Shown one piece after another: positions 19,701 to 27,076 of a stretch of DNA of 64,000 nucleotides (positions are counted from its first letter, which is position 1; each line of letters opens with the position of its first letter). The DNA is from JAJDXW01 sp965223775 (GTDB lineage Bacteria; Pseudomonadota; Gammaproteobacteria; HK1): NCBI GenBank assembly GCA_965223775.1, contig OZ245021.1:3224001-3288000 (forward strand), in the 5' to 3' direction. A program made the translations under genes and the position numbers. The notes below the pieces were generated by a model. It did no database searches. It was not told where the DNA came from and was given only the letters and a program-made list of their open reading frames with translations.

Positions 19701-19828
19701 GGGAGGGCGGGCCTGAACGCCACCGGCGCCGGCGGCGCGACCCGGCGCCAGTCGTTGCCGCGCACCGCGGCCGGACCCGGCCGGGCGGCGGATGCGGCCT
19801 CACGGACCGGTTTCGGCGTCACGGACAC
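16736..19828 (-). CDS. Large two-domain glycosyltransferase
   Basis: The 1030-residue protein has a GT-A domain at about residues 43-300 (PVSVVVPCFEAPGALALTLA, VFLDGDV, YGGEDTEFGYRVQMRGG). A second GT2-like domain occupies about 780-1000 (ISVLLATRRPGHLAAALANV, AKMDDDDLYG). The roughly 450 residues between them are Ala/Arg-rich and unassigned, and include a run of AGIAA-type pentapeptide repeats near 640-665. The GTG start at 19828 lies 29 bases inside the end of the sugar transferase gene. The stop TGA sits in ATGCCTGA, which also holds the start of the decayed glycosyltransferase copy. It may add successive sugars in one polysaccharide. Confidence 0.85.
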   Translation of the reverse strand: MSVTPKPVREAASAARPGPAAVRGNDWRRVAPPAPVAFRPALPVSVVVPCFEAPGALALTLAGLQGQDYPRALFEVVVVDDGSFPPLRVPASTALRVRTVRQERRGFGLARARNAGARAALHDILVFLDGDVIAEAGLLAAHARWHHAVSDALTLGFCASVSIGDIDAAAVRDRPASLRELFARRPCDAPWLERHMARTGDLTSRHDDLFRAVTGHNLGISRAFFEEAGGFDESFARYGGEDTEFGYRVQMRGGLLVPARDAFGWHQGRWAEGRAGKERDQALQGAKLAHLVADPGFRRAAPGRRYTVPRHVVAIEAGDAPAGRLVESAEALLADPEGDLAVCIEAPGDPDARCALEEALGPDPRVRVLASLASHPRAPSPPDPRVCVSAAGAALDAFPVSPFHIALPAGAGPVPGLVRGLRSALGDAATATAVLGDGAQVSVARAWALHRARRAGGSAADYGEARRIPAARLALGRALPVARRAGGARSPRGVRAVAARVWAEARHVRGLRTGWRFARWLAAGLRWWLYQGGGGAAAPAAGATRAGATRTGAQADPPLGAEIAVLGARARAVFAASSRVARELDGRHVDVVLADTPAQAAGIAAASIAAAGIAAPGIATAGIEAPAVILCEAPALAVPAFDPALDNPIGWVREVEPRVAALGPPRLLPPGVRAHRVVRAEDRDALRHCHHLEDVAAFHAGAAERAGTLARVAARGVPVHLADRGPALPALLGAELHGLMTEELRGAGAAAREALSIATRRAALRAHSLRARARQVCAAALPDPPEPARISVLLATRRPGHLAAALANVARQRYPRLELVLALHGPGFAPEAVERAIACFPHPVEVLRLDASRPLGSVLNAAADAASGALLAKMDDDDLYGAEHLWDLALAREYSGAALVGKFPATVYLARGDRTVRRRRVRSETWSASITGGAMLIGRADLERAGGWRRVPRHVDAALVEDVLRAGGGVYRTHDTGYLMVRHGDRHTWEAEDAEFLVEVESVHRGWRPALAGIEDAPPPHGPGTGRDDA

Positions 19829-20483
19829 GGGAGGCTTCCCGCCATGCGCCTGAGCGCCGGCGCCGCACCGTCCGGCCGCGGCGGGCGGCGCGCCCGGTCG
19901 ATGGACGCAGCGCCCTGTACACGCAGGCCGCGCACAGCTCGAGGTCGAGCCACGGACTCATCCGCGCGATGTAGAGGTTGTCGTAGCGGAGCTTGTGCCG
20001 CGCGCGGACGGGGTAGCCACCCCGCCACTGGGCGAGCCCCGCGATCCCCGGGCGCACCCGCAGCCGGCTCTCGAAGCCCGGCACCGTCCGTCCGATCCGC
20101 GCGGCCAGCGCCGGACGCTCGGGTCGCGGCCCGACCAGGCTCATCTCACCCCTCAGCACGTGGACGACCTGCGGCAGCTCGTCGAGATGGTACCGGCGCA
20201 GCACCCGCCCGACCGCGGTGTTGCGCGTGTCCCGCCTCGCCGCCCACACCGGTCCGGTGCGCTCCTCGGCGTCCTCGACCATGGTGCGGAACTTGAGCAT
20301 CCGGAACACCCGCCCGTCCCGTCCCAGCCGCGCCTGGCGGTAGAGCACGGGACCGCCGCCCTCGATGCGGATCGCCAGCGCGATCGCGCCCCCGAGCGCC
20401 AGCCACAGCGGCCCCAGCAGCACCAGCGCCAGCGCCACCAGCGCGACATCGAACGGACGCTTGTAGCGTTCGCGGTCCGTCAC
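19800..20483 (-). CDS. Initiating sugar transferase (undecaprenyl-phosphate glycosyl-1-phosphate transferase)
   Basis: The 227-residue protein belongs to the bacterial sugar transferase family (WcaJ/EpsL-like catalytic domain), which moves a sugar-1-phosphate onto undecaprenyl phosphate to start polysaccharide synthesis at the inner membrane. It has the starting motif YKRPFDVALVALALVLLGPL with one membrane segment, then LKFRTM, DELPQVVHVLRGEMSLVGPR and PGIAGLAQWRGG. The GTG at 20483 is chosen because GGGAGGGACC lies directly upstream. The 5' end, including the ribosome binding site, is duplicated at 20523-20623. Confidence 0.9.
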   Translation of the reverse strand: MTDRERYKRPFDVALVALALVLLGPLWLALGGAIALAIRIEGGGPVLYRQARLGRDGRVFRMLKFRTMVEDAEERTGPVWAARRDTRNTAVGRVLRRYHLDELPQVVHVLRGEMSLVGPRPERPALAARIGRTVPGFESRLRVRPGIAGLAQWRGGYPVRARHKLRYDNLYIARMSPWLDLELCAACVYRALRPSTGRAARRGRTVRRRRSGAWREASRVRDAETGP

Positions 20484-20522
20484 CGGTCCCTCCCCGGCGT
20501 TCGGCCCGGCATTGGGCCCGGC

Positions 20523-20623
20523 GGCGCCAGCGCCACCAGCGCGACATCGAACGGACGCTTGTAGCGTTCGCGGCCCGTGACCGGCCTCTCCCGGCCGCTC
20601 CCGTCCGGCGTTCGGCCCGGCGG
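20523..20623. repeat. Tandem duplicate of the sugar transferase 5' end
   Basis: Bases 20523-20623 repeat about 20426-20515, including the codons for RERYKRPFDVALVALA and the upstream purine-rich region. The second copy starts VTGRERYK but reads into PPGPMPGRTPGRDR and a stop, so it would make only a leader-like peptide of about 30 residues ahead of the real gene. Confidence 0.85.
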
Positions 20624-20739
20624 CGCCATGCCCGGTCCGCCGGGCGCCGCGGCGACCCGGTCGCGGGACGGGAGCGGCCGGCCGGATCGGCGGACGGCTT
20701 CCCCGTCGCACGTGCATGGGTTCGCTGCCTGCGTCCGCT

Positions 20740-21985
20740 TCACCGCGCCGGCTCCCCTGCGCCCTCCAGGCCGTTCTCGCCCGCCGCCGGCGCGGGCGCC
20801 GGCCACTCGACCGAAGCGCTGCACTGGCCGGGATACCGGCAGGCCTTGACGCGGTAGCGCCACTCACCGGGCGCCCGACCCGCGGGCAGGACGAACGAGG
20901 CCCGCGCCGGGTCGTAGACGTGGAGGACGAAGCGCCAGGCGCCGTCACCGCGGGACTCCCCCACGGCGAGGTATCCCACGCCTTCGGGCCACCGCCAGCG
21001 CAGCTCCTGACGGCCGCCGTCGAGCCTTCTCGATGCGAGGCCGTCCGGCGGGCGCAGCGCGACCGGAAACACCGCGCGGTTGGGAGCGAGCGCCCGCGCG
21101 CGTTCCAGGTAGCGCTCGGCCGGTGCCGCGTATTGCGGATCGGTCGCGGCGGCGGCGTGGTACATGCGCGCCAGGCTCTGCTGGATGCGCCAGCTCCGCG
21201 GCTCCGTGCGCACCACCTCCGCCGCCTCGCGCGAGGCCCAGTCGAGCAGGTCGCGGGCGCGCGGGCCGTTCTCGGCCCGGAGCCGCGGCCAGTGATGGCC
21301 GAGCGCGTTGAACAGCACCCAGCGCCAGGTGTTGGCGAGCGGCCGGAAGCCCTCGATGCCGCCCGCCATGGCGCTCCAGGACCCGTGCCTCGCCGGCAGG
21401 TGCCGTACGTCCGCGGCAGCGTGAATCCACTGGTGCACCGTCAGCCCGCCGAGCGCGAGCGCGACCGCCGCCGCCCCGAGCGCGATCCGCACGGGCCGTC
21501 CCCCGAACAGCGCCGCGCACCGCGCCGCCAGCCGCGCGGGCAGCCGGGGACGATGCGACTCGGCAAAGGCCCTTGTGTCAGCCCTTGCCTCCAGCCCCGC
21601 GGCGAAGCCGAGCAGCACGATGGTCTGCAGCGAGCCCGCGGGCGTATCGAACAGGAACTGGCTCTGCGCCAGCGTGCCCGCCAGCGCCCCGCCGGCGCCC
21701 AGCGCGAGCGCCCGATCCCCGGCCTCCATCCCCCGCGCGGCCCGCCACACGGCCAGCAGCGCCAGCGCCCACAGCGCGAGATACGCCGCGATACCCGCCG
21801 CCCCCGTGGTCGCGGCGACCTCGACCAGCTCGCCGTGGGCCTGGTCGTGCGGCTGCGTGACGGCGCCGTAGCCCGAGGCGAAGCGGCCGAAGGCCGCCAC
21901 GAAGTTCTCCGGCCCCCACCCCAGCACCGGGCGCGCGGCGAATCCCTCGAGACCCGCCTCCCAGGCGGCGAGCCGGCTCTGAACG
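20740..21985 (-). pseudogene. O-antigen ligase / polymerase-like protein, C-terminal part
   Basis: The minus strand reads RLAAWEAGLEGFAARPVLGW then GPENFVAAFGRF, the conserved region before the large periplasmic loop of WaaL/Wzy-type proteins. Membrane segments follow (AAYLALWALALLAVWRAA, GALAGTLAQSQFLFDTPAGS, IALGAAAVALALGGLTVHQW) and then a soluble Ala/Arg-rich tail. The normal N-terminal half with eight or so membrane helices is missing. At about 21985-21995 the sequence changes, in another frame, to a glycosyltransferase start. An internal ATG at 21927 could still start a 395-residue product. Confidence 0.72.
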
Positions 21986-21989
21986 CCGG

Positions 21990-22276
21990 GACCCCTCGGG
22001 CAGCACCGCCCGCGCGTCGCAGCGCGCGATGATCGGATGGCGGGCCGCGCGCAGCGCGACGTTCAGTCCGCGGGCGATCGCGCGCCCGGGGTTGGGAACC
22101 AACCGCACTCGGGGAAAGCGCCGCCGCACGAGCGCGCCCGTCGCGGCGCGCTGCGAGCCGTCCGCGACGATCACCTCGAACCCGCCGGCGTAGTCCTGGG
22201 CCAGCACCGATTCGAGCGCCCGCGCCAGCGTCGCCTCGGCATCGCGCGCGGGGACGATCACCGAGACCGGCGGCAT
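21990..22276 (-). pseudogene. N-terminal fragment of a family 2 glycosyltransferase
   Basis: From ATG 22276 the minus strand encodes PPVSVIVPARDAEATLARAL, VLAQDYAGGFEVIVADGS and PNPGRAIARGLNVALRAARH then IIARCDARAVLPEG, the first 95 residues of a GT-A fold ending at the metal-binding region. The homology stops at about 21990, where it is fused out of frame to the O-antigen ligase remnant, so a deletion removed the rest of both genes. Confidence 0.8.
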
Positions 22277-22423
22277 CCGGCCCGCGCCGGATGCCACACG
22301 CGCCCCGGACTGCGCCGCTCGCGACCGGCATGCTGTTCCGGCCGGGCCGGGTTGCGCGCTGTGCCGGTATCCTGTACCAGCTCCAGCCGGCCGGCCCCGG
22401 AGCTCGCGAGACCGAGCCCGCTC

Positions 22424-23443
22424 ATGCGCGACGATCCCGGGAATTTCACGAACACCATCATGAGCCCTGACGTACAGGACACGGCGCGGCGCCTCGGCCG
22501 CATCCTCGGGCTCGCCCGCCGCTGCGGCCTGCTGCCGGCCCGGGGACGCGGCGGCGCCGGGGCCGCCCTTCGCAACCGGACGCTCGACCGCCTCCTCGAG
22601 CGCCTGGCCCGCCGGCTTGGCGAATCTCCCACGCCCGAACACCGCGACGTGGCGGCGGCGCTGGCAGCCGCCATCGCGGCGCAGGACTACGTGACCGCAA
22701 TGGTGCTGGTCGCGACGGCTGGATGCCGGACCGACCTGCGCGCCGAGAAGATGGTCTCGCGCCGCTTCCGCTTCCTCTGGCTCTGCAACCCCAAGGTCGC
22801 CTCGCGCAGCATCATCGCCGCGCTGCGGGCGGCGGACCCCGATGCCGAGCTGTTCCGCAACTGCACTCTCGACGAGGTGCTCGCGCGGCGTCCCGAGGCG
22901 CGCGGGTACTTCACCTTCGCCTTCATCCGCCATCCCCTCGACCGGACCCGTTCCTGCCATGCCGACAAGCACGCCCTGGCGCTGCGCGACCGCAGGGCGG
23001 CGCGCTGGTTCATCGAGCCCTGGCACGGGCTGGGTCTGGGCATGACCTTCGCCGAGTTCTGCCGCTGGCTCGACACGCCATGGGGATCCGACGCCTTCGC
23101 CGACCGGCACTGGCTCTCCCAGCACCGGCAGATCCGCACCGCCGGCGGCCGCCTGCCGGATTTCCTCGGACACTGGGAGCGCCTCGACGCCGACTGGCGC
23201 GCGGTGACCGCCCGGTTGGGGCTGCCCTTTCGCGAGCTGCCCCGGCTGAACACCGACCCGAGGGGCGCGCACGCCGCGGAACCGCCCGACACCGCCGCGG
23301 CCGCGCTGCTGAGACGGCGCTACGCCGAGGACTTCCGGATCGGCGGCTACGACGAGGCGTCCGACCACGGCCTCTGCAAGCGCTCGCCGGAGCCGCCGGC
23401 CCGCGCACCCGCCCGGCCCGGGGCCGCCGACGGCAGTGGCTGA
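22424..23443 (+). CDS. Carbohydrate sulfotransferase (Sulfotransfer_2 type)
   Basis: The 339-residue protein has RFLWLCNPKVASRSIIAALR near residue 115, the PAPS 5'-PSB loop of Golgi-type carbohydrate sulfotransferases, and FTFAFIRHPLDRTRSCHADK near residue 165, the 3'-PB motif. It probably sulfates a sugar of the surface glycan. ATG 22424 is used; ATG 22460 is an alternative. Its end overlaps the start of the flippase gene by 8 bases, so the two are co-transcribed. Confidence 0.85.
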   Translation: MRDDPGNFTNTIMSPDVQDTARRLGRILGLARRCGLLPARGRGGAGAALRNRTLDRLLERLARRLGESPTPEHRDVAAALAAAIAAQDYVTAMVLVATAGCRTDLRAEKMVSRRFRFLWLCNPKVASRSIIAALRAADPDAELFRNCTLDEVLARRPEARGYFTFAFIRHPLDRTRSCHADKHALALRDRRAARWFIEPWHGLGLGMTFAEFCRWLDTPWGSDAFADRHWLSQHRQIRTAGGRLPDFLGHWERLDADWRAVTARLGLPFRELPRLNTDPRGAHAAEPPDTAAAALLRRRYAEDFRIGGYDEASDHGLCKRSPEPPARAPARPGAADGSG

Positions 23444-24353
23444 GCCGCACCCGCCGCCCCTGACCGGACGGGCCGTGCATGCGCTGCGCTGGTCCGCGCT
23501 CACGGCCGTCGGCGAGGCGCTGCTCTCGCTCGCCATCCTCGCCATCCTTTCGCGCCTGCTCACGCCGCGCGACTTCGGGGTGGTCGCCATCGCACTGATC
23601 TTCGTCGGGGTGATCGACGTCGCCGGCAGGCTCGGCATCGGACCGGCGATCGTCCAGCGCGCCGGACTCACCGAGCGGCACGTCGCGACCGGCTTCGTCC
23701 TGTCGGCGGCCCTGGGCGCCGTGCTGAGCGCGGCGGTGTGGTTCGCATCCCCGGCGATCGCGCTGTTTTTCGACGACCCCGAGGCGCCTGCGATTCTCGG
23801 GGCGCTGTCAGCGGTCTTCGTCATCACCGGCCTCGGCGAGGTTTCCAGGCACCTGCTCCGCCGCCAGCTCCGCTTCGGGCAGCTCATGCTCGCGACGCTC
23901 CTGTCGCAGGCTGCCGGGTACGGCCCGGTCGCGATTACGCTCGCGCTCCACGGATTCGGCGCCTGGTCCCTGGTGGGCGGCCTTCTGGCGCGGCACGCGC
24001 TGTACACGGCGGCGGTCGTCGCCTGCCGGCCGCCGCCCCTGAGCCCGATCCTCGCCCGGCGCGAAGCCGCCGAGCTGCTCCGGTTCGGCACGGGGTTCTC
24101 GGTGTCCGCCCTGATGGCCGCGATCGCCGGCCGAGGCGCCCGCTTCGTCCTCGCAAACGGCCTCGGCACAGCACCCCTCGGCCTCTACACCCACGCATGG
24201 CGCGTGGCCGGGGCGCCGAACCGTCTCGGCAACGTGCTCCAGAAGGTGCTGTTTCCCGCGATGGCCGAACGCCAGGAACGACTCGACCGTGTCCGCCCGG
24301 TCTATCTCCACGGCATGGAAATCACCTCGCTCCTGGCCATTACAGCCAGCTAG
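23436..24353 (+). pseudogene. Lipopolysaccharide/oligosaccharide flippase (Wzx/WzxC-like), truncated by a MITE
   Basis: The N-terminal 300 residues match the polysaccharide flippase family: LRWSALTAVGEALLSLAILA, ILSRLLTPRDFGVVAIALIF, then repeated membrane helices and GLYTHAWRVAGAPNRLGNVL. Family members have 450-500 residues and 12-14 helices. This one stops at residue 305, and its stop codon TAG is exactly the first triplet of MITE copy 2 (24351). GTG start at 23436. The protein is probably inactive unless the remaining helices suffice. Confidence 0.88.
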
Positions 24354-24556
24354 CCCGGAAATCTCACCAGCTTTCGTCGCGAGGGCAGCGAGACGGCGCT
24401 GTGACAGGCCGCACGGACCGAAAGAGCGCGTACGCGCTGGCGAAGGCGTAGCCGACACTAGCGCGTTCGCGCTGTCGAAGCGGCTTGAGGGAGTACGGCC
24501 TGTCACAGCGCATGGATCGGCGTCCGCAGCAGAAAGCTGGTGAGATTTGCGGGCTA
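24351..24556. mobile_element. MITE-like palindromic element, copy 2
   Basis: About 206 bases, TAGCCCGGAAATCTCACCAG at the left and its near-complement GCTGGTGAGATTTGCGGG then CTA at the right. The inner pair is CGCTGTGACAGGCCG and CGGCCTGTCACAGCG. Both ends sit in CTAG. It truncates the flippase gene and separates it from galE on the opposite strand. Confidence 0.9.
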
Positions 24557-24607
24557 GTCCCGGGATCGCGGCTGCGGCAGCCGAATCGCGCGTCGCCGCA
24601 GGCACCG

Positions 24608-25633
24608 TCATTGCGGCGCACCGCCATCGCAACCCCGCCACCCGGGCTCGCGCAGCCAGCGCAGCGTCGTCGCGACGCTCGCATCGACACCGCCAAGACG
24701 CGGCGACCAGCCGAGCGCCTCCCGGATGCGCCCGGTATCCGCAACCAGCGCCGGCGGATCCCCCCGACGCGGCGGACCGGCGCGGCTCTCGATCTGCGCC
24801 CCGGCCTGGGCCGCAACCGCGGCGAGCACCTCGCGAACCGAAGTCCCCCGCCCGCTGCCGCAGTTGAGCACACGGCTCGGCCCGCCCCGCTCGAGACTGC
24901 GCAACGCCGCGACATGGGCCTCGGCCACATCCGTCACATGAACGTAATCCCTCACGCAGGTCCCGTCGGGCGTGGCGAATCCGGTGCCGAAGACCGTGAC
25001 GCCGGCGCGCAACCCGGCGGCCGCTTCGCACGCGGCATCCACCAGGCGCGGACTGCCCCTGCGCGGCGGGCCCGCGCGCAGCGCCGGATTGGCGCCGGCG
25101 ACATTGAAAAGACGCAACGCCACGTACCGGAAACCATGCCCGTTCGCCGCGTCGCGCAATGCGCCTTCCGCCGCTGCCTTGGAAACGCCGTAGGGCGTGA
25201 ACGGCGCGAGCGGCGCATCCTCCTCCACCGGCACTGCCCGCGGCACCCCGTACACCGCCGCCGTCGACGAAAGCACCACGTTCCGCACGCCGCAATCGAC
25301 CGCCGCAGCAACCAGTTCCGCCGTCGCCACGCCGTTGACGCGATGATGTTCCTCCGGCTCCGAAAGAGACTGCGCAACCCCCACGCGCGCGGCCAGATGC
25401 ACGACCGCGCCGATCGCGTGTTCCTTCAGGGTCGATCGCAGCACGCGCCCATCGCCGATATCGGCCCGAACGAGGGGGACGTCGCCCGGCACGGAGTCGC
25501 GCCGGCCGCTGGAGAGATCGTCGATGACCGTCACCCGGTAGCCGGCCTCGCGAAGGGCGAGCACGACGTGGCTCCCGACATGGCCGGCGCCGCCCGTGAC
25601 GAGAACGGACTTCCCCGATCGCAGACCCGTCAC
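24608..25633 (-). CDS. galE: UDP-glucose 4-epimerase
   Basis: The 341-residue short-chain dehydrogenase-type enzyme interconverts UDP-glucose and UDP-galactose (or the N-acetyl forms). It has the NAD-binding VLVTGGAGHVGSHVV at the N-terminus, DDLSSGRRD, VHLAARVGV, the catalytic SSTAAVYG and YGVSKAA pair, and DYVHVTDVAEAHVAAL. GTG start at 25633 is supported by GGGGAGGAATC directly upstream. It would supply a nucleotide sugar to the neighbouring polysaccharide cluster. The segment RAGPPRRGSPRLVDAACEAA is slightly divergent from E. coli GalE. Confidence 0.92.
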   Translation of the reverse strand: MTGLRSGKSVLVTGGAGHVGSHVVLALREAGYRVTVIDDLSSGRRDSVPGDVPLVRADIGDGRVLRSTLKEHAIGAVVHLAARVGVAQSLSEPEEHHRVNGVATAELVAAAVDCGVRNVVLSSTAAVYGVPRAVPVEEDAPLAPFTPYGVSKAAAEGALRDAANGHGFRYVALRLFNVAGANPALRAGPPRRGSPRLVDAACEAAAGLRAGVTVFGTGFATPDGTCVRDYVHVTDVAEAHVAALRSLERGGPSRVLNCGSGRGTSVREVLAAVAAQAGAQIESRAGPPRRGDPPALVADTGRIREALGWSPRLGGVDASVATTLRWLREPGWRGCDGGAPQ

Positions 25634-25861
25634 GATTCCTCCCCCTCACCATCGGGCGACGCGACGGCCCGGGTCGCGTCTCCAAGTCCCCAGCGCCGAC
25701 CATGGAATCAGCGCCGATCCCTGCGATGTTATGAGGGTCTCAGCAGGTTGTAAACAAAGAAATAATTATTATTTTCAAAATACAATCTATCTCTATGCAG
25801 CTCGTCTCCGCTGCTGGCGCCCGATCGAGAACCTCTGTGAACTCGACGGTTACGACAAGAA

Positions 25862-26381
25862 ATGACGATTCGGACAACTCGCATGCAGAGGTTGACGGCC
25901 CGCGACCAGGAACTCGGCTTGCAGCAGGCGATGGCCCGGCTGACGGCGTTGCTCGACGCCAACGTCCTCTATCCGGCCGGCCTTCGCGACTTTCTTCTGC
26001 GCCTTGCCGACCGGTACCTGTACGCGCCGCTGTGGAGCGCCGACATCCACGCGGAATGGATGCGAAGCCTTCTCATCGACCGGCCTGACATTGACCCTGG
26101 CGTGCTGGGACGGACCCGCGCCGTGATGGACGGGCACTTTCCCGAAGCGGTCGTGACGGGATACGAGACCATTGCCGCCGGGCTCGATCTGCCGGACCCG
26201 GGCGACCGCCATGTGCTGGCATGTGCTGGCGGCGGCGATCCGGGGACAGGCGGACGTTATCGTGACGGGGAACCTGCGGGACTTCCCGGCCGACCGGCTG
26301 GCACCCCACGGCCTCGCGGCGCAGCATCCCGATGCTTTCATCGCCGGTCTGTTCGAGGCCGACCCCGAGGACGGGGGTTGA
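25862..26381 (+). pseudogene. PIN-domain protein frameshifted by a 10-base duplication
   Basis: The first frame encodes ALLDANVLYPAGLRDFLLRL then SADIHAEWMRSLLIDRPD, a PIN-domain (VapC-like ribonuclease) start with its Asp. At 26211-26230 the sequence ATGTGCTGGC occurs twice in tandem. Removing one copy restores DRHVLAAAIRGQADVIVTGN and LRDFPADRLAPHGLAAQHPD, the conserved second half, ending at 26381. So the gene is complete apart from this duplication. No antitoxin gene is seen in the AT-rich 228 bases upstream. Confidence 0.88.
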
Positions 26382-26466
26382 ACCCACCCGTCCGTTCGCT
26401 CTTGGCGCCATGCCGGATGCGGCCGGAGCGGCCCTTCGGCCGCCCCGTGCGCCCCCGGTCACCGGC

Positions 26467-26958
26467 TCAGGACTTCGCGGCCTCGCGCCGACGCCGTTCG
26501 TAGAAGGCGACCAGCTTCGCCACGTCTTCCGCAGCCATGCGCCCGACGGGGCCGGAGCTGTAGGTGGACATGACGACCCGTCCGTCCCGATTCAGCACGA
26601 ACTCCGACGGCTGAATGATGTTCCGCCGATCCTCCCACCACGAGTCGAGCGAGCGCGCCTGCTCGCGGGTGACCCCCTCGGCGACCGGGAAGTCGAGCCC
26701 GTCCGCCACCTCCCGGGCCTTCTCGCCGGTATCCACGCTGGCGGCGAGGATGAAGCCCACGCCGGCCTCGGCCAGCGCCGTCCGGTTCCTGGAGAAGCCG
26801 TCCAACTGACGGCGGCAGTAGGGTCACCAGTGCCCGCGATAGAACAGGATGACGTTGTAGTCGAAAGCCAGGTCATCCGGCAGCCTCGCTTCGCCACCGT
26901 CGACGAGGGTCAGGGTCATGTCGGGGAATCGGTCGCCCACGTCGAGCTTCCGGGCCAT
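26467..26958 (-). CDS. Peroxiredoxin-like selenoprotein with in-frame TGA at the redox motif
   Basis: The gene reads from ATG 26958 to TGA 26467 as 163 residues if the TGA at codon 45 (26826-26824) is decoded as selenocysteine (U). The start has GAGAGGACC upstream. The fold is AhpC/TSA-like: MARKLDVGDRFPDMTLTLVD, VILFYRGHW-U-PYCRRQL, ILAASVDTGEKAREVADGL, GVTREQARSLDSWWEDRRN, IIQPSEFVLNRDGRVV, STYSSGPVGR. Relatives have Cys at the U position (FYRGHWCPYC, a CxxC redox pair with resolving Cys at residue 48). Frame and homology continue perfectly across the TGA with no other defect. A short GC-rich hairpin follows it at the distance expected of a bacterial SECIS. A nonsense mutation is the alternative. 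The sel genes are not in this window. Confidence 0.85.
26797..26826 (-). promoter_or_regulatory. Candidate bacterial SECIS hairpin after the in-frame TGA
   Basis: On the coding strand, TGA is followed by 16 bases, then a 5-base loop AGTTG closed by a six-pair stem GCCGTC/GACGGC. Bacterial SECIS elements lie directly downstream of the Sec codon, with the apical loop about 16-37 bases after UGA and a G among the first two loop bases, which this satisfies. SelB binding is inferred only from this fit. Confidence 0.65.
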
Positions 26959-27076
26959 TTTCGGTCCTCTCATGTCAAGTGTCCCGCGGTGGATTCTAGT
27001 ACCCTTTAATCATGTCCATCGCACCGAGACGACTTTGTCCGAGGGACCGGTCCAGCCGTATCCGTACCGAACCGCG

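Noticed and set aside
25740..25800. AT-rich stretch before the PIN gene as a replication origin.
   Set aside because: There are no DnaA-box clusters, iterons or replication genes near it; it is more likely a promoter region.
26824..26826. Treating the TGA in the peroxiredoxin-like gene as an ordinary nonsense mutation.
   Set aside because: It falls exactly on the redox Cys codon, no other lesion is present in the gene, and a SECIS-like hairpin follows at the right distance. It remains the alternative if the genome has no selenocysteine machinery.
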